Origin: VMCP01 sp964645755
GTDB lineage: Bacteria > Bacteroidota > Bacteroidia > NS11-12g > UBA955
Assembly (NCBI GenBank): GCA_964645755.1
Contig: CAZYBT010000054.1
Span: forward strand, 1-16,444
DNA length: 16,444 bases
Reading direction: 5' to 3'
The translations under genes and the position numbers were made by a program. A model generated the notes under the pieces. The model had not been told where the DNA came from. It saw only the letters and a program-made list of their open reading frames with translations, and made no database searches. Shown in pieces: positions 1 through 7,467 of this stretch (the first letter of the stretch is position 1; every line of letters begins with the position of its first letter).

Positions 1-362
1 TAAAATATACCAAAGATCACGAGTGGATTTTGGTTGAGGGAAACACTGCAACAGTTGGAATTACTGATTTTGCACAAGGTGAATTGGGTGATATTGTATT
101 CGTTGATATCACAACTGAAGGTGAAACGTTAGACGCTCATGCAATGTTCGGTAGTGTTGAAGCAGTTAAAACTGTAAGTGAATTGTTCATGCCGGTAAGT
201 GGCGAAATTACTGAAGTAAATGCTGGTCTAGATAGCAGCCCAGAATCAGTGAATTCTGATCCTTATGGCGACGGTTGGATGGTAAAAATTAACTTAACCA
301 ATCCTTCAGAAGTTAACGGTTTATTAAGCGCAGCTGATTACAAAGCTCTTATTGGAGCTTAA
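1..362 (+). CDS. gcvH: Glycine cleavage system H protein (5'-partial)
   Basis: GcvH is the small cytoplasmic lipoyl carrier of the glycine cleavage complex. Its lipoyl-lysine arm shuttles the aminomethyl group between the P, T and L proteins. The open frame runs in from the window edge: codons from base 3 read KYTKDHEWI, the typical start region of GcvH, so only a few N-terminal residues are missing. The body carries the family hallmarks GITDFAQGELGDIVFVD and the lipoylation site EAVKTVSE, with the modified lysine in AVK, followed by LFMPVSGE and NSDPYGDGWM. About 119 residues are visible, which fits a family of roughly 125. A TTG at base 32 could be mistaken for a start, but conserved residues precede it. 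A strong hairpin terminator follows 30 bases after the stop. Identification is very secure. Confidence 0.97.
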   Translation, partial: KYTKDHEWILVEGNTATVGITDFAQGELGDIVFVDITTEGETLDAHAMFGSVEAVKTVSELFMPVSGEITEVNAGLDSSPESVNSDPYGDGWMVKINLTNPSEVNGLLSAADYKALIGA

Positions 363-373
363 TTTGAGCATTC

Positions 374-820
374 ATGCTTAAATTGAATAAGAAAATCCCC
401 ACAATTTTGTGGGGATTTTTTATTTTATACCTCACCATAAGACCAAAATCATCTAACGGGAATAATATTCCCGAGTGGTTGGAAAATTTGCACCCCGATA
501 AAATTGCTCATTTTGGATTCTGGGCTCTGTGGTATTTGATATATCACTTTACGATTATCCTAAAACAGAAGTCGCGCTCATCCAAAATTGAAGATTTACC
601 TATTTTGGATTCACATCTTTATCAATTTAAACGCGAATATTCTTTTATCGCAATAGCGATTTTCTTCGGTGCAACAATCGAAGTCCTTCAGTTGTGGTTG
701 AACTGGGGTAGGAGTGCTGAATGGTTGGATTTGCTTTGTGATGCGCTAGGAGTGCTCATTGCATTTTTGATTGTGAATTTCAATCAATTCACATATTCAA
801 TGCATAAAAAAAGCTCCTAA
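374..820 (+). CDS. VanZ-like membrane protein
   Basis: A 148-residue integral membrane protein of the VanZ-like family, whose general function is unclear; the founding member is linked to teicoplanin resistance. Four hydrophobic segments lie near residues 8-22, 46-63, 90-107 and 117-134. Family features are DKIAHFGFW (42-50) at the start of the second segment, IEVLQ (102-106) and the stretch from R113 through D119 and D123 into a glycine-containing last helix. The ATG is 11 bases after the gcvH stop, so co-transcription is plausible. Oddly, the gcvH-type terminator hairpin (392-419) lies inside codons 7-16 and encodes much of the first membrane segment. The only later in-frame alternative near the 5' end is TTG at 407, itself inside the hairpin and cutting into segment one. 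The stop codon lies in a second terminator. Confidence 0.85.
   Translation: MLKLNKKIPTILWGFFILYLTIRPKSSNGNNIPEWLENLHPDKIAHFGFWALWYLIYHFTIILKQKSRSSKIEDLPILDSHLYQFKREYSFIAIAIFFGATIEVLQLWLNWGRSAEWLDLLCDALGVLIAFLIVNFNQFTYSMHKKSS
392..426 (+). terminator. Intrinsic terminator after gcvH, inside the VanZ-like gene
   Basis: AAAATCCCCACA (392-403) pairs with TGTGGGGATTTT (408-419) around the loop ATTT, giving a 12-bp stem with a G/C core. A T-rich run (TTTTTTATTTT) follows. This is a textbook Rho-independent terminator 30 bases past the gcvH stop. It also lies within codons 7-16 of the VanZ-like reading frame, so it should limit that gene's expression. Confidence 0.85.
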
Positions 821-834
821 AAGGAGCTTTTTTT
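805..834. terminator. Bidirectional intrinsic terminator (VanZ-like gene / tRNA-Cys)
   Basis: AAGCTCCT (811-818) pairs with AGGAGCTT (822-829) around a three-base AAA loop. The stem is extended by an A-run on the left and a matching T-run on the right, so either strand ends in a U-tract. The VanZ-like stop codon (818-820) sits at the top of the hairpin. On the minus strand it follows the tRNA-Cys 3' end by only a few bases, so one element can end both converging transcripts. Confidence 0.85.
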
Positions 835-835
835 G

Positions 836-906
836 AGGTCGGAAGCGGATTCGAACCGCTGTAAAGGGTTTTGCAGACCCGTGCCTAGCCGCTCGGCCAT
901 CCGACC
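836..906 (-). tRNA. tRNA-Cys (GCA)
   Basis: The minus strand folds as a standard cloverleaf of 71 bases. The acceptor is GGTCGGA (906-900) paired with TCCGACC (843-837). The D-arm is GCC...GGC. The anticodon stem GGGT/ACCC encloses the loop CTGCAAA, giving anticodon GCA. The T-arm AGCGG/CCGCT encloses TTCGAAT. The discriminator base is U, a known identity element of tRNA-Cys. No CCA is encoded, so it must be added enzymatically. A strong promoter lies just upstream (919-949) and a bidirectional terminator just downstream (805-834). Confidence 0.97.
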
Positions 907-918
907 TTTTCAGGGATG

Positions 919-949
919 CAAAGATAGTGATTTTCTCTGCAATTTCAAA
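919..949 (-). promoter_or_regulatory. Bacteroidota-type promoter of tRNA-Cys
   Basis: On the minus strand, TTTG (949-946) is followed by a 19-base spacer and TATCTTTG (926-919). This matches the Bacteroidota primary-sigma consensus TTTG (-33) and TAnnTTTG (-7) exactly. The predicted transcription start falls around 912-915, a few bases before the mature tRNA end at 906. It gives the tRNA its own transcription unit, separate from the exporter operon ending at 983. Confidence 0.85.
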
Positions 950-982
950 TATTAATTGATTTTTTTGCAAGTCTATTGAACA

Positions 983-1660
983 TCATTGCTTAACAATTTC
1001 ACCATCAGCCATTTCTATGATTCGGTCTGTTTTGGAAGCAAAATCAGGATCGTGAGTTACAATGAGCAATGAAGTATTAAACGCAGTTGTTAATTCTTTA
1101 AATATGTCGAAAACCATAGAAGCATTCTTGGAATCTAAATTTCCAGTGGGTTCGTCGCCCATGATAATACTGGGGTTGTTAATGAGTGCTCGCGCAATTG
1201 CTACCCTTTGCTTTTGTCCCCCAGAAATTTGAGAAGCCATTTTATATGCCTGATCTTGAATGTCGAGCAACCTCAGTTTTTCAATGGCATCGTGTTCAAT
1301 TTCATCTGCATTTTTTTTGCCCAACTTGAGGGCTGGCATCATCACATTTTGCAACACCGAAAACTCTGGTAGCAAATAATGGAATTGGAAAACAAAACCT
1401 ATGTGCTCATTTCTAACCACTGCCAACTGATTGGCCGACATACCGCTGAGCAATTCATTGTTCAGATAAATCTCGCCTGAGTAATCCGTATCCATGGTAC
1501 TCAAAATATACAACAAAGTACTTTTACCGCAGCCCGATTTTCCCATGATAGAAACAAATTCTCCCTGATTCATGGTGAGTGAAATATTTTTCAATATTTG
1601 CACATCTACTGGATCGTGAAAAAATTTGTTTACATTGTTTACTTGAATCAATGGTTCCAT
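983..1660 (-). CDS. ABC transporter ATP-binding protein (LolD/MacB type)
   Basis: This is the cytoplasmic ATPase that powers the permease encoded just upstream. In its 225 residues every motif of a working nucleotide-binding domain can be seen: Walker A GKSGCGKS (40-47), Q-loop Gln92, signature ISGGQ (145-149), Walker B IIMGDE (165-170) with catalytic Glu170, D-loop NLD (174-176) and H-loop His203. The segment FVFQFHYLLPEFSVLQNV is typical of the LolD/MacB (FtsE-like) subclass that drives mechanotransmission exporters, not importers. The start ATG is one base after the permease stop (TAA-C-ATG), so translation is probably coupled. No clear intrinsic terminator is seen between its stop and the tRNA promoter. 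Substrate unknown; lipoprotein, peptide or drug export are all possible. Confidence 0.93.
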   Translation of the reverse strand: MEPLIQVNNVNKFFHDPVDVQILKNISLTMNQGEFVSIMGKSGCGKSTLLYILSTMDTDYSGEIYLNNELLSGMSANQLAVVRNEHIGFVFQFHYLLPEFSVLQNVMMPALKLGKKNADEIEHDAIEKLRLLDIQDQAYKMASQISGGQKQRVAIARALINNPSIIMGDEPTGNLDSKNASMVFDIFKELTTAFNTSLLIVTHDPDFASKTDRIIEMADGEIVKQ

Positions 1661-1661
1661 G

Positions 1662-2924
1662 TTATTGTCCTCTTATAATCTCTACCGGATCAATTTTACT
1701 TGCTTTGCGGGCCGGTAAATATCCAGCAAAAAAAGTGGTTACAATTGCAAAAACAGAACCTATTAAATAATACAAAGGATTGAAATTCACTGGAAAAGTT
1801 TTGATGGTTGGAATTGCCTGAGTTTCAAAAGGAGAAATACTGATGAGGTAAGATACTCCAAGTCCCATTAACAAACCCAAAATACCTCCAACAATACCAA
1901 TGAGCAGAGCTTCATAAATAAAGATTTTCTTTACATCAAAGCCTGAAAACCCAGTTGCTTTTAGAATGGCAATATCAGCCATTTTTTCATAGATCATCAT
2001 ATTGAGAATGTTGTAAATGCCAAAACCTGCAACAATTAAAAGTGTAATTGAAACTGCATAAGTAATGATATTTCTGATAGATGTACCTGTTTCGAATTGA
2101 GCATTTGCTGTTTTGATGTCTACGGCATTGATTTCTGGGTGATTGTGAACAATTTCATCAGTCATAGCCTTTGCCAATTCAATATCAAATAGTTTCACAC
2201 TGATATCAGTGATGTAATTACTTGATTCTCCTGCGGCTTTTTGCGCTGTTTTCACATTGCAGTAACTTTGTAATTTATCAATATCGGCAAGTCCACTTTG
2301 AAAGAATCCTACAATTTTGAGTCGTATCTTTGAACCATTTTGAGTGACCATTTGAACATAGTCTCCTACTTTTAAGGATAGTTTTTCTGCAATGCCAATA
2401 CCCAATATGACCCCATTATCAGAGCTCGCTAAATCTTTGGATGTCCCATTGACAATATACTGTTGAAAATTATACAGCCTAGTCTCCTCCAAAACGTCGA
2501 TGCCAATAAGGTTTCCATTCAACAAAATACTTCCGGATTGATAAAAGATACGCGTAGATACCTGAGGTGTAACACCTTTCACTCTTTTATCTTCACGCAA
2601 CGCATTCATGATACCCTGATTGTTTAAAATACTTGCTTGAGAGTTTTTAGGTTTAATTGAATGTATCACATTCATGAATTTTTGATAATTTTCATCTAGC
2701 TCAATGGGTTGTTTTTTACTTTGTTTTACCTCGTTATAAATGCGGATATGAGGGGTTCTATTTAAAATCAAACCATCAAGAAGTCCGTTTAGACCGGTCA
2801 TGAAACTCACCAAAATGATAAACGTTCCAATGCCAAAAGTGACCCCGAGTGCAGCAATTGCGGATTGTTTTTTTCGGGCCCATAAGTGAGTTTTGGCAAT
2901 TGTAAATAAAACAGATTGAGCCAT
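1662..2924 (-). CDS. ABC transporter permease (MacB/LolC-type, FtsX domain)
   Basis: A 420-residue inner-membrane protein with the layout of the MacB/LolCE superfamily. One membrane helix lies near residues 20-45, followed by a large periplasmic domain to about residue 285, then three helices near 287-307, 335-360 and 385-405. The C-terminus, ARKASKIDPVEIIRGQ, is the standard end of FtsX-domain permeases. The N-terminal ATPase domain of true MacB is absent and is supplied by the next gene. The ATG overlaps the membrane-fusion gene's stop by one base (TGATG), indicating translational coupling. With the adaptor upstream and the ATPase downstream it forms a likely tripartite pump. LolC/E-like lipoprotein release is an alternative, but LolCDE systems usually lack a membrane-fusion lipoprotein, which favours a MacAB-like role. 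Confidence 0.9.
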   Translation of the reverse strand: MAQSVLFTIAKTHLWARKKQSAIAALGVTFGIGTFIILVSFMTGLNGLLDGLILNRTPHIRIYNEVKQSKKQPIELDENYQKFMNVIHSIKPKNSQASILNNQGIMNALREDKRVKGVTPQVSTRIFYQSGSILLNGNLIGIDVLEETRLYNFQQYIVNGTSKDLASSDNGVILGIGIAEKLSLKVGDYVQMVTQNGSKIRLKIVGFFQSGLADIDKLQSYCNVKTAQKAAGESSNYITDISVKLFDIELAKAMTDEIVHNHPEINAVDIKTANAQFETGTSIRNIITYAVSITLLIVAGFGIYNILNMMIYEKMADIAILKATGFSGFDVKKIFIYEALLIGIVGGILGLLMGLGVSYLISISPFETQAIPTIKTFPVNFNPLYYLIGSVFAIVTTFFAGYLPARKASKIDPVEIIRGQ

Positions 2925-3991
2925 CAGGGTTTCAGAATTTCAGTATTGGCACTTATTCCGTCTAGGATTTCTACATGTGTAAAATTACGAACCCCGGTTT
3001 TAACTTCAATATTTCCCGAACTCGTTTTTACGAACTTGTTGTCAATTAAATAATTCAGTGGAATTACATTGGCATTTTTCTTTGTGTTTGTGACAATATT
3101 GGCTTCAGCCGTTAATCCGGGATAAAATACTGGAGTTTGTCCTTCAAAAACACCTTCAATTTTAAACGACTGCGATTTTTGATCCAATGCTGGGTGAATT
3201 TTTGAAATTTTTGCTTTGAAAATTTGGGGATAGGCTTCTAATTTCACAATAACTTCTTGTCCCACTTTCACTTTAGAGATATCCGCTTCATCGATTTCCA
3301 TTTCCAAAAAGAATCGATTTGCATCGCCAATGACAGCAAATTCCTGTTGTGGAACAACTGTTTCGCCAACTTTGTAGGGGAGTGCATATATTTTACCGTC
3401 GATATAGCTTGTAACTGTGAAATCTGAGTTGTTTTTTCTTGCGATATTTAAGTTGTTTTTAGCCTGCTCTTTTGTTCTTTTGAGGATTTGCTGTTGACTA
3501 TTCAAGCGGTCTACCAAACCTAAATATAGATTTTTACTTACATCAAATTTAAGTTTCAAAGCATCTAATTGATTTTGTGTTCCAATGTCGCTATTAAACA
3601 ATTTTAGTTGTTTTTGAAAGTTTGAAGAGTCGAATAAATATTGATTTTTAGCACTTTTGGCTTGAAAAGTCAATTCTCTTAGTTGGCGGTTATTTTCTTC
3701 AGAAATTTCTACAGACATTTCCGCATTTTTAAGAATCATTTCAGAAGAAATATTTTCTAAAAGTGCAATTGGCTGACCCGCAGTTACCATTTGACCTTCT
3801 GCAACAAGATATTGCAACAGTTTTCCACCAATGGAAAGTCGTTGGCTGTACTGATTCAGTGAAATTACTTTGGCGCTGGCATAAACGGATTCCACAATAT
3901 CAATTTGGGATATTTTAGCGGTTTCTTGTTTGTTTTTACATGCTGTTGTCAGTATGAGCGCTGTTGAAAGAAATAGGGAGATTTTTTTCAT
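2924..3991 (-). CDS. Membrane-fusion lipoprotein of an ABC exporter (HlyD/MacA-like)
   Basis: A periplasmic adaptor predicted to link the inner-membrane permease to an outer-membrane channel. The ATG at 3991 gives 355 residues; a TTG three codons upstream also fits but is less likely. The N-terminus is a lipoprotein signal, with lipobox LTTAC and lipidated Cys18, so the protein is membrane-anchored and periplasmic. The half-lipoyl motif (GKLLQYLVAEGQMVTAGQP) is followed by a long helical, coiled-coil-like region (roughly residues 75-195), then the second lipoyl half and beta-barrel segments (YKVGETVVPQQEFAVIGD, FFLEMEIDEADISKVKVGQE). The barrel and membrane-proximal region carries FYPGLTAEANIV. 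No TolC-type gene lies in the window. The gene follows the amidohydrolase by 46 bases on the same strand and shares a base with the permease start. Confidence 0.9.
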   Translation of the reverse strand: MKKISLFLSTALILTTACKNKQETAKISQIDIVESVYASAKVISLNQYSQRLSIGGKLLQYLVAEGQMVTAGQPIALLENISSEMILKNAEMSVEISEENNRQLRELTFQAKSAKNQYLFDSSNFQKQLKLFNSDIGTQNQLDALKLKFDVSKNLYLGLVDRLNSQQQILKRTKEQAKNNLNIARKNNSDFTVTSYIDGKIYALPYKVGETVVPQQEFAVIGDANRFFLEMEIDEADISKVKVGQEVIVKLEAYPQIFKAKISKIHPALDQKSQSFKIEGVFEGQTPVFYPGLTAEANIVTNTKKNANVIPLNYLIDNKFVKTSSGNIEVKTGVRNFTHVEILDGISANTEILKP

Positions 3992-4028
3992 TGTTTTCAA
4001 AATAAAGGTGGGGAATTTTATTGGAAAA

Positions 4029-4040
4029 TGACAATTGTCA
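4029..4040. other. 12-bp perfect palindrome
   Basis: TGACAATTGTCA is a perfect palindrome overlapping the amidohydrolase stop codon (4038-4040) and lying about 40 bases before the membrane-fusion gene. It could be an operator for the exporter genes, but one 12-base palindrome in AT-rich DNA can occur by chance and no second copy was noticed nearby. Confidence 0.3.
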
Positions 4041-5738
4041 CAGTTCCCAGACTAACTTACCCTGAATATATGTTTTTTTAACTTTAGATTTTTGAATTGC
4101 GGCAGGTTCTGCCTCTAATAAATCTGTATCGATTTCAATGAAATCGGCAAATTTTCCTTTCTCAAGGCTGCCTTTGATATGGTCTTCGAAATTGGAAAAA
4201 GCGGCCCACAGGGTCATGCCGAGTAATGCTTCTTTTCTTGAAATGGCTTGTTTGGGTATGAACGCTTCTTTTAAGCTCCCTGAAATATCTTTTCTTTGAG
4301 TGGCAGCATAAAAAGTAGCAAGGGTTGAAATACTTTCAACTGGAAAGTCTGTGCCCAGAGCCAGGATTTTAGAAGCCGACAGCAAGTTTTTGTATGCATA
4401 AGCCCCATGAATAGGGCTATTTTTTGGGAAGAATTTTTGCGGAACTGTATCAAAGCAAAGTCTATTTAATGCCCAAGGTGCATCCGATGTAGCATGAGTG
4501 GGTTGAACGCTAGGAATGATGTTCTTTTCGGTAAATATTTTCATTTCTTTGGGTGAAACTATTTGTGCATGCTCTATTCTCCACCTCAAGTTTAAATTGT
4601 TTGGTATCAATTTCTTGAAACTTTTTAAAACGAGAGAATTTGCACTATCACCAATGGCGTGAACGCAAACTTGATAGTTTCTTTGTAAGAGAACCGAGCT
4701 CCACAGTTCAAAATCACTCATTTTTAACAATTGTAACCCCCGATGTCCATTTCGATCGCAATAATCATGCTTCAACAAAGCCCCTCTCGAACCAAGTGCA
4801 CCATCGAGATAAAATTTCATCGACCTCACATTCAATGTAGGATGATCGAAGAATGGATTTTGAGACATGATATATTGAACATTTTCAGCATTGTAACTCA
4901 ACATGGCATACACTCTTAAATCAAAAGTTCCTTTTTTCTGTAGTTTGTCAATCAATTGTATGTCACTAAGTTCAAGTCCTGCTTCGTCCACAGTAGTTAA
5001 TCCATTGGCATAAACTTGATTCAATCCCTTTTTTACAGCAGTGGTGAGGGTTTCTTCGTCTAATTTTGGAATTTGCGACAATATCCAGTCTGCAGCATTA
5101 TCTATAAAAATTCCTGTTGGTTTCCCTGTTTTATCGCGCACAATTTCACCTCCGGAAATGGTGGTATCTGGATTTAATTTCAACACCTCAATTGCCTTGG
5201 TATTGACCCAAACGGCATGACCATCTACGCGAGACAAACAAATTGGTCGTTTCGATAATTGATTGTCGAGTAATTCCTTAGTCGGAAATTCGGTGTTATT
5301 CCAAAGGTTTTGATCCCATCCTCGTCCAACTATCCAAAATCGCTTTGTCTTTTTTGAAAACTTTTTTGCCATTTTGGCAATTTTTGTGGGACTTTGAACG
5401 CCGAAAACATTGAGTTCTTTGGTGCCGCGACAATATGCGAGAAAATGACAATGTGCGTCGATGAATCCCGGGTACAAGATTCCTTTATGATGAATTACTT
5501 TAGCTTGGTAGTAATTTTTTTGAATATCTTGTAGGTTTCCTGTTTGCAGAATCATGCCACCCTGAATGGCCATGGCTTCTACTGTAGACATTTGACTATC
5601 AGCTACATATATCTTTTTTGCTGTGTGGATTTCTACAGATACTTGTGCGTTTGATACGGAAATAGAAGCTATTGCGAAAAATAAAAACGAAAAGATTTGC
5701 AATATCTTGGTATAATTTTTGTTCTTAAGAAAGTACAT
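4038..5738 (-). CDS. Secreted amidohydrolase, YtcJ-like (amidohydrolase family 3)
   Basis: A metal-dependent hydrolase of the YtcJ/D-aminoacylase-type group; the substrate is unknown. The chosen ATG at 5738 gives a clear signal peptide (hydrophobic core, then SVSNA-Q, residues 26-31), so the enzyme is exported. A GTG at 5759 would add seven polar residues. The order of motifs fits the family: YPGFIDAHCHF (metal ligands His96 and His98), GRGWDQNLW, VDGHAVWVN (His174), KFYLDGALGSRGALL, CVHAIGDSAN, RIEHAQIV, VQPTHATSDAPWA, and LGTDFPVES with the late catalytic Asp. Full length, about 566 residues, is normal. It is the first gene of a minus-strand set followed by the ABC exporter, which may be co-transcribed; no promoter with the full consensus was found in the 59-base gap to the divergent gene at 5798. 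Confidence 0.88.
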   Translation of the reverse strand: MYFLKNKNYTKILQIFSFLFFAIASISVSNAQVSVEIHTAKKIYVADSQMSTVEAMAIQGGMILQTGNLQDIQKNYYQAKVIHHKGILYPGFIDAHCHFLAYCRGTKELNVFGVQSPTKIAKMAKKFSKKTKRFWIVGRGWDQNLWNNTEFPTKELLDNQLSKRPICLSRVDGHAVWVNTKAIEVLKLNPDTTISGGEIVRDKTGKPTGIFIDNAADWILSQIPKLDEETLTTAVKKGLNQVYANGLTTVDEAGLELSDIQLIDKLQKKGTFDLRVYAMLSYNAENVQYIMSQNPFFDHPTLNVRSMKFYLDGALGSRGALLKHDYCDRNGHRGLQLLKMSDFELWSSVLLQRNYQVCVHAIGDSANSLVLKSFKKLIPNNLNLRWRIEHAQIVSPKEMKIFTEKNIIPSVQPTHATSDAPWALNRLCFDTVPQKFFPKNSPIHGAYAYKNLLSASKILALGTDFPVESISTLATFYAATQRKDISGSLKEAFIPKQAISRKEALLGMTLWAAFSNFEDHIKGSLEKGKFADFIEIDTDLLEAEPAAIQKSKVKKTYIQGKLVWEL

Positions 5739-5797
5739 ACGACATTTGTATTTTGACACACAAATTTCACTAAATTATTGAACTTATCTATCTGGTT

Positions 5798-6241
5798 ATG
5801 AAAAAAATTATATTGATTGTTGCGGCATTGGTTTTAATTGGTGGTACAATTGGATACTACTTGTACACCAAACCTTCGGAATTTGTAAGTGATGGTACTC
5901 CTGATTACACAGAAAATCTTGCAGACGTTGTAAAAGAGGCTGGTTTGTTGGAGACAGATAAATTTAGTGCGAAATTCACCGGTAAATCAGTTGAATTTGA
6001 TGCGGAAATAGAGAGTATCGTTGAAAATGGGAGATCCAAAACGCTGGTTTTGAAGAGTGGAGTAGAAGATTTTATTGTAAATGCTAATTTTCATGAATCG
6101 AACGTTGAGGTACTGAAAAAATTGGTTTCTGGCGACAAAGTGAAATTGCAATGTGAATGTAGTGGCATCACAAAACCAGAGTCTGAAGACGATTTATTGT
6201 CAGAAATCGTATTAAATTTCGCCCGTTGTAATCTAAAGTAA
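5798..6241 (+). CDS. Membrane-anchored OB-fold protein (tRNA_anti-like)
   Basis: A 147-residue protein with an N-terminal anchor or uncleaved signal (IILIVAALVLIGGTIGYYLY, residues 4-23) and a soluble domain outside the cytoplasm. The soluble part (FSAKFTGKSVEFDAEIESI, then KTLVLKSG, VSGDKVKLQCECSG) reads as a small five-strand OB-like barrel, as in the 'tRNA_anti-like' family common in Bacteroidota. Despite the family name nothing suggests tRNA binding here. Two close cysteines (C119, C121) and a third near the end (C144) could form a disulphide or a metal site. It is divergent from the amidohydrolase and sits 22 bases before the YceI gene, so it probably starts the six-gene plus-strand cluster. 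Function unknown. Confidence 0.75.
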   Translation: MKKIILIVAALVLIGGTIGYYLYTKPSEFVSDGTPDYTENLADVVKEAGLLETDKFSAKFTGKSVEFDAEIESIVENGRSKTLVLKSGVEDFIVNANFHESNVEVLKKLVSGDKVKLQCECSGITKPESEDDLLSEIVLNFARCNLK

Positions 6242-6263
6242 ATAAAAATCCGTCTATACATAT

Positions 6264-6815
6264 ATGAAACATTTCATTTTTAGCATTCTATCAGTCATTT
6301 CGATTTCGGTAAATGCGCAAGTATTCAGCACTTCAACAGGAAATATTGATTTTGTAAGTGCCACTAAGTTTGAGGAATTCTCAGCGAAGAATAACCAAGT
6401 TTCAGCTGCCGTGTCGGCAGATAAAGGGGTGATACAATTTAAAGTACCGGTGAATTCTTTTCAATTTGAAAAAGCCTTGATGCAATCTCACTTTCAAGAG
6501 AATTACATGGAATCAGCAACTTTTCCCAATAGCACATTTAAAGGCAAAATTAAAGATTTATCGGCCGTTAAATTCAATTCAGATGGTGTTTATGAAGTTG
6601 TGGCTGAGGGAACATTGGAAATGCACGGAGTGAGCAAGGAAGTTGTTGTTCCAGGAAAGATTACAGTGAAAGGAACAACTGTCAATCTTCAAGCAAATTT
6701 TAGCATTCTTTGCTCAGACTATGGAATCAAAATTCCAAAGAATAATGTGAATCAAATCTCAAATTCAATTGCACTCAAAGTGAATTGTGATTTGGCTCCT
6801 AAAAAGAAAAAATAA
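6264..6815 (+). CDS. YceI family periplasmic protein
   Basis: A secreted lipocalin-like protein of 183 residues. YceI proteins form an elongated barrel that binds isoprenoid or quinone-like lipids in the periplasm and are often encoded next to cytochromes. The signal peptide is residues 1-18 (cleavage SVNA-Q). Typical segments are TGNIDFVS near the N-terminus, the FxFxxxLMQSHFQENYMES stretch, FPNSTFKGKI, VAEGTLEMHGVSKEVVVPG and KVNCDL at the end. The C-terminus is a short lysine tail. The next gene begins one base after this stop, so it is firmly in the cytochrome/barrel operon. The context suggests it may carry a lipid electron carrier or protect the envelope, but this is inference. Confidence 0.92.
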   Translation: MKHFIFSILSVISISVNAQVFSTSTGNIDFVSATKFEEFSAKNNQVSAAVSADKGVIQFKVPVNSFQFEKALMQSHFQENYMESATFPNSTFKGKIKDLSAVKFNSDGVYEVVAEGTLEMHGVSKEVVVPGKITVKGTTVNLQANFSILCSDYGIKIPKNNVNQISNSIALKVNCDLAPKKKK

Positions 6816-6816
6816 C

Positions 6817-7467
6817 ATGAAAAAAATCATTCTCCCAGCTCTCAGTGCGCTTGCATTGGGGTCGTTTTTATTGACATCTTGTAAACATGAGAATTTAGAG
6901 CTTATTAGTGGAGATAGCATTTGTTTTGAGAGAGACATCCTTCCGATTTTTGTTTCGAATTGTGCCATGTCAGGTTGTCATGATGCTGTGACTCATGCAG
7001 ACAAGTATGATTTGTCGAATTATACAGCCATTATGAAAAAAGGTATTACACCAGGTAATCCCGACAATTCCGAAGTTTGGGAAGTGATAGTTGACGGTGA
7101 AATGCCCCCAAATGGAGCATTAACCCGTGAGCAAAAGGTTTATCTCAAGTCTTGGATTGCTGCAGGTGCTAAAAACGGAACGAATTGCGTTGTTCAGTGC
7201 GATTCAAATGTGTTTTCTTATAGCAATGCAGTAGCAAAAATTATGTCAAATTGTACAGGTTGTCATTCTGGAAATAATGCATCTGGACAAATCGACTTAT
7301 CAAATCACAATGGTGTAAAAACTGTTGCGCTTAGTGGGCGTTTAATGGGTTCAGTAACAAGCCAAAATGGGTTTGTTTCTATGCCACCTTACGGTTCTCC
7401 ACGTTTAACCAATTGCCAGATTACACAACTGCAAAAATGGATAAAAAATGGGTGTCAAAATGATTAA
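6817..7467 (+). CDS. Di-haem c-type cytochrome lipoprotein
   Basis: A 216-residue exported electron-transfer protein. The ATG at 6817 directly follows the YceI stop; a longer frame from 6787 overlaps YceI coding sequence. The lipobox LLTSC makes Cys22 the lipidated residue, so the protein is anchored to a membrane outside the cytoplasm. It has two cytochrome-like modules. The first has CAMSGCH (49-55), a CX4CH haem motif, with likely distal ligand Met96 in EMPPNG. The second has canonical CTGCH (146-150) with Met189 in SMPPYG. Each module ends with a WI..GA/WI.NG helix motif. Extra cysteines (C124/C128, C200/C213) may form disulphides. The first module matches the CX4CH cytochrome type common in Bacteroidota. 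Redox partners are not evident, but two barrels are encoded just downstream. Confidence 0.88.
   Translation: MKKIILPALSALALGSFLLTSCKHENLELISGDSICFERDILPIFVSNCAMSGCHDAVTHADKYDLSNYTAIMKKGITPGNPDNSEVWEVIVDGEMPPNGALTREQKVYLKSWIAAGAKNGTNCVVQCDSNVFSYSNAVAKIMSNCTGCHSGNNASGQIDLSNHNGVKTVALSGRLMGSVTSQNGFVSMPPYGSPRLTNCQITQLQKWIKNGCQND

Noticed and set aside
4640..4840. Plus-strand 66-codon open frame
   Set aside because: Antisense to the conserved middle of the amidohydrolase; no signal, motif or promoter of its own.
5736..5759. GTG at 5759 as amidohydrolase start
   Set aside because: It would add seven polar residues before a complete signal peptide that already begins at the ATG at 5738.
5739..5797. 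Divergent promoters between the amidohydrolase and OB-fold genes
   Set aside because: TATTTTG at 5749-5755 looks like a -7 box, but it is one base short and no TTTG lies at the right distance on either strand.
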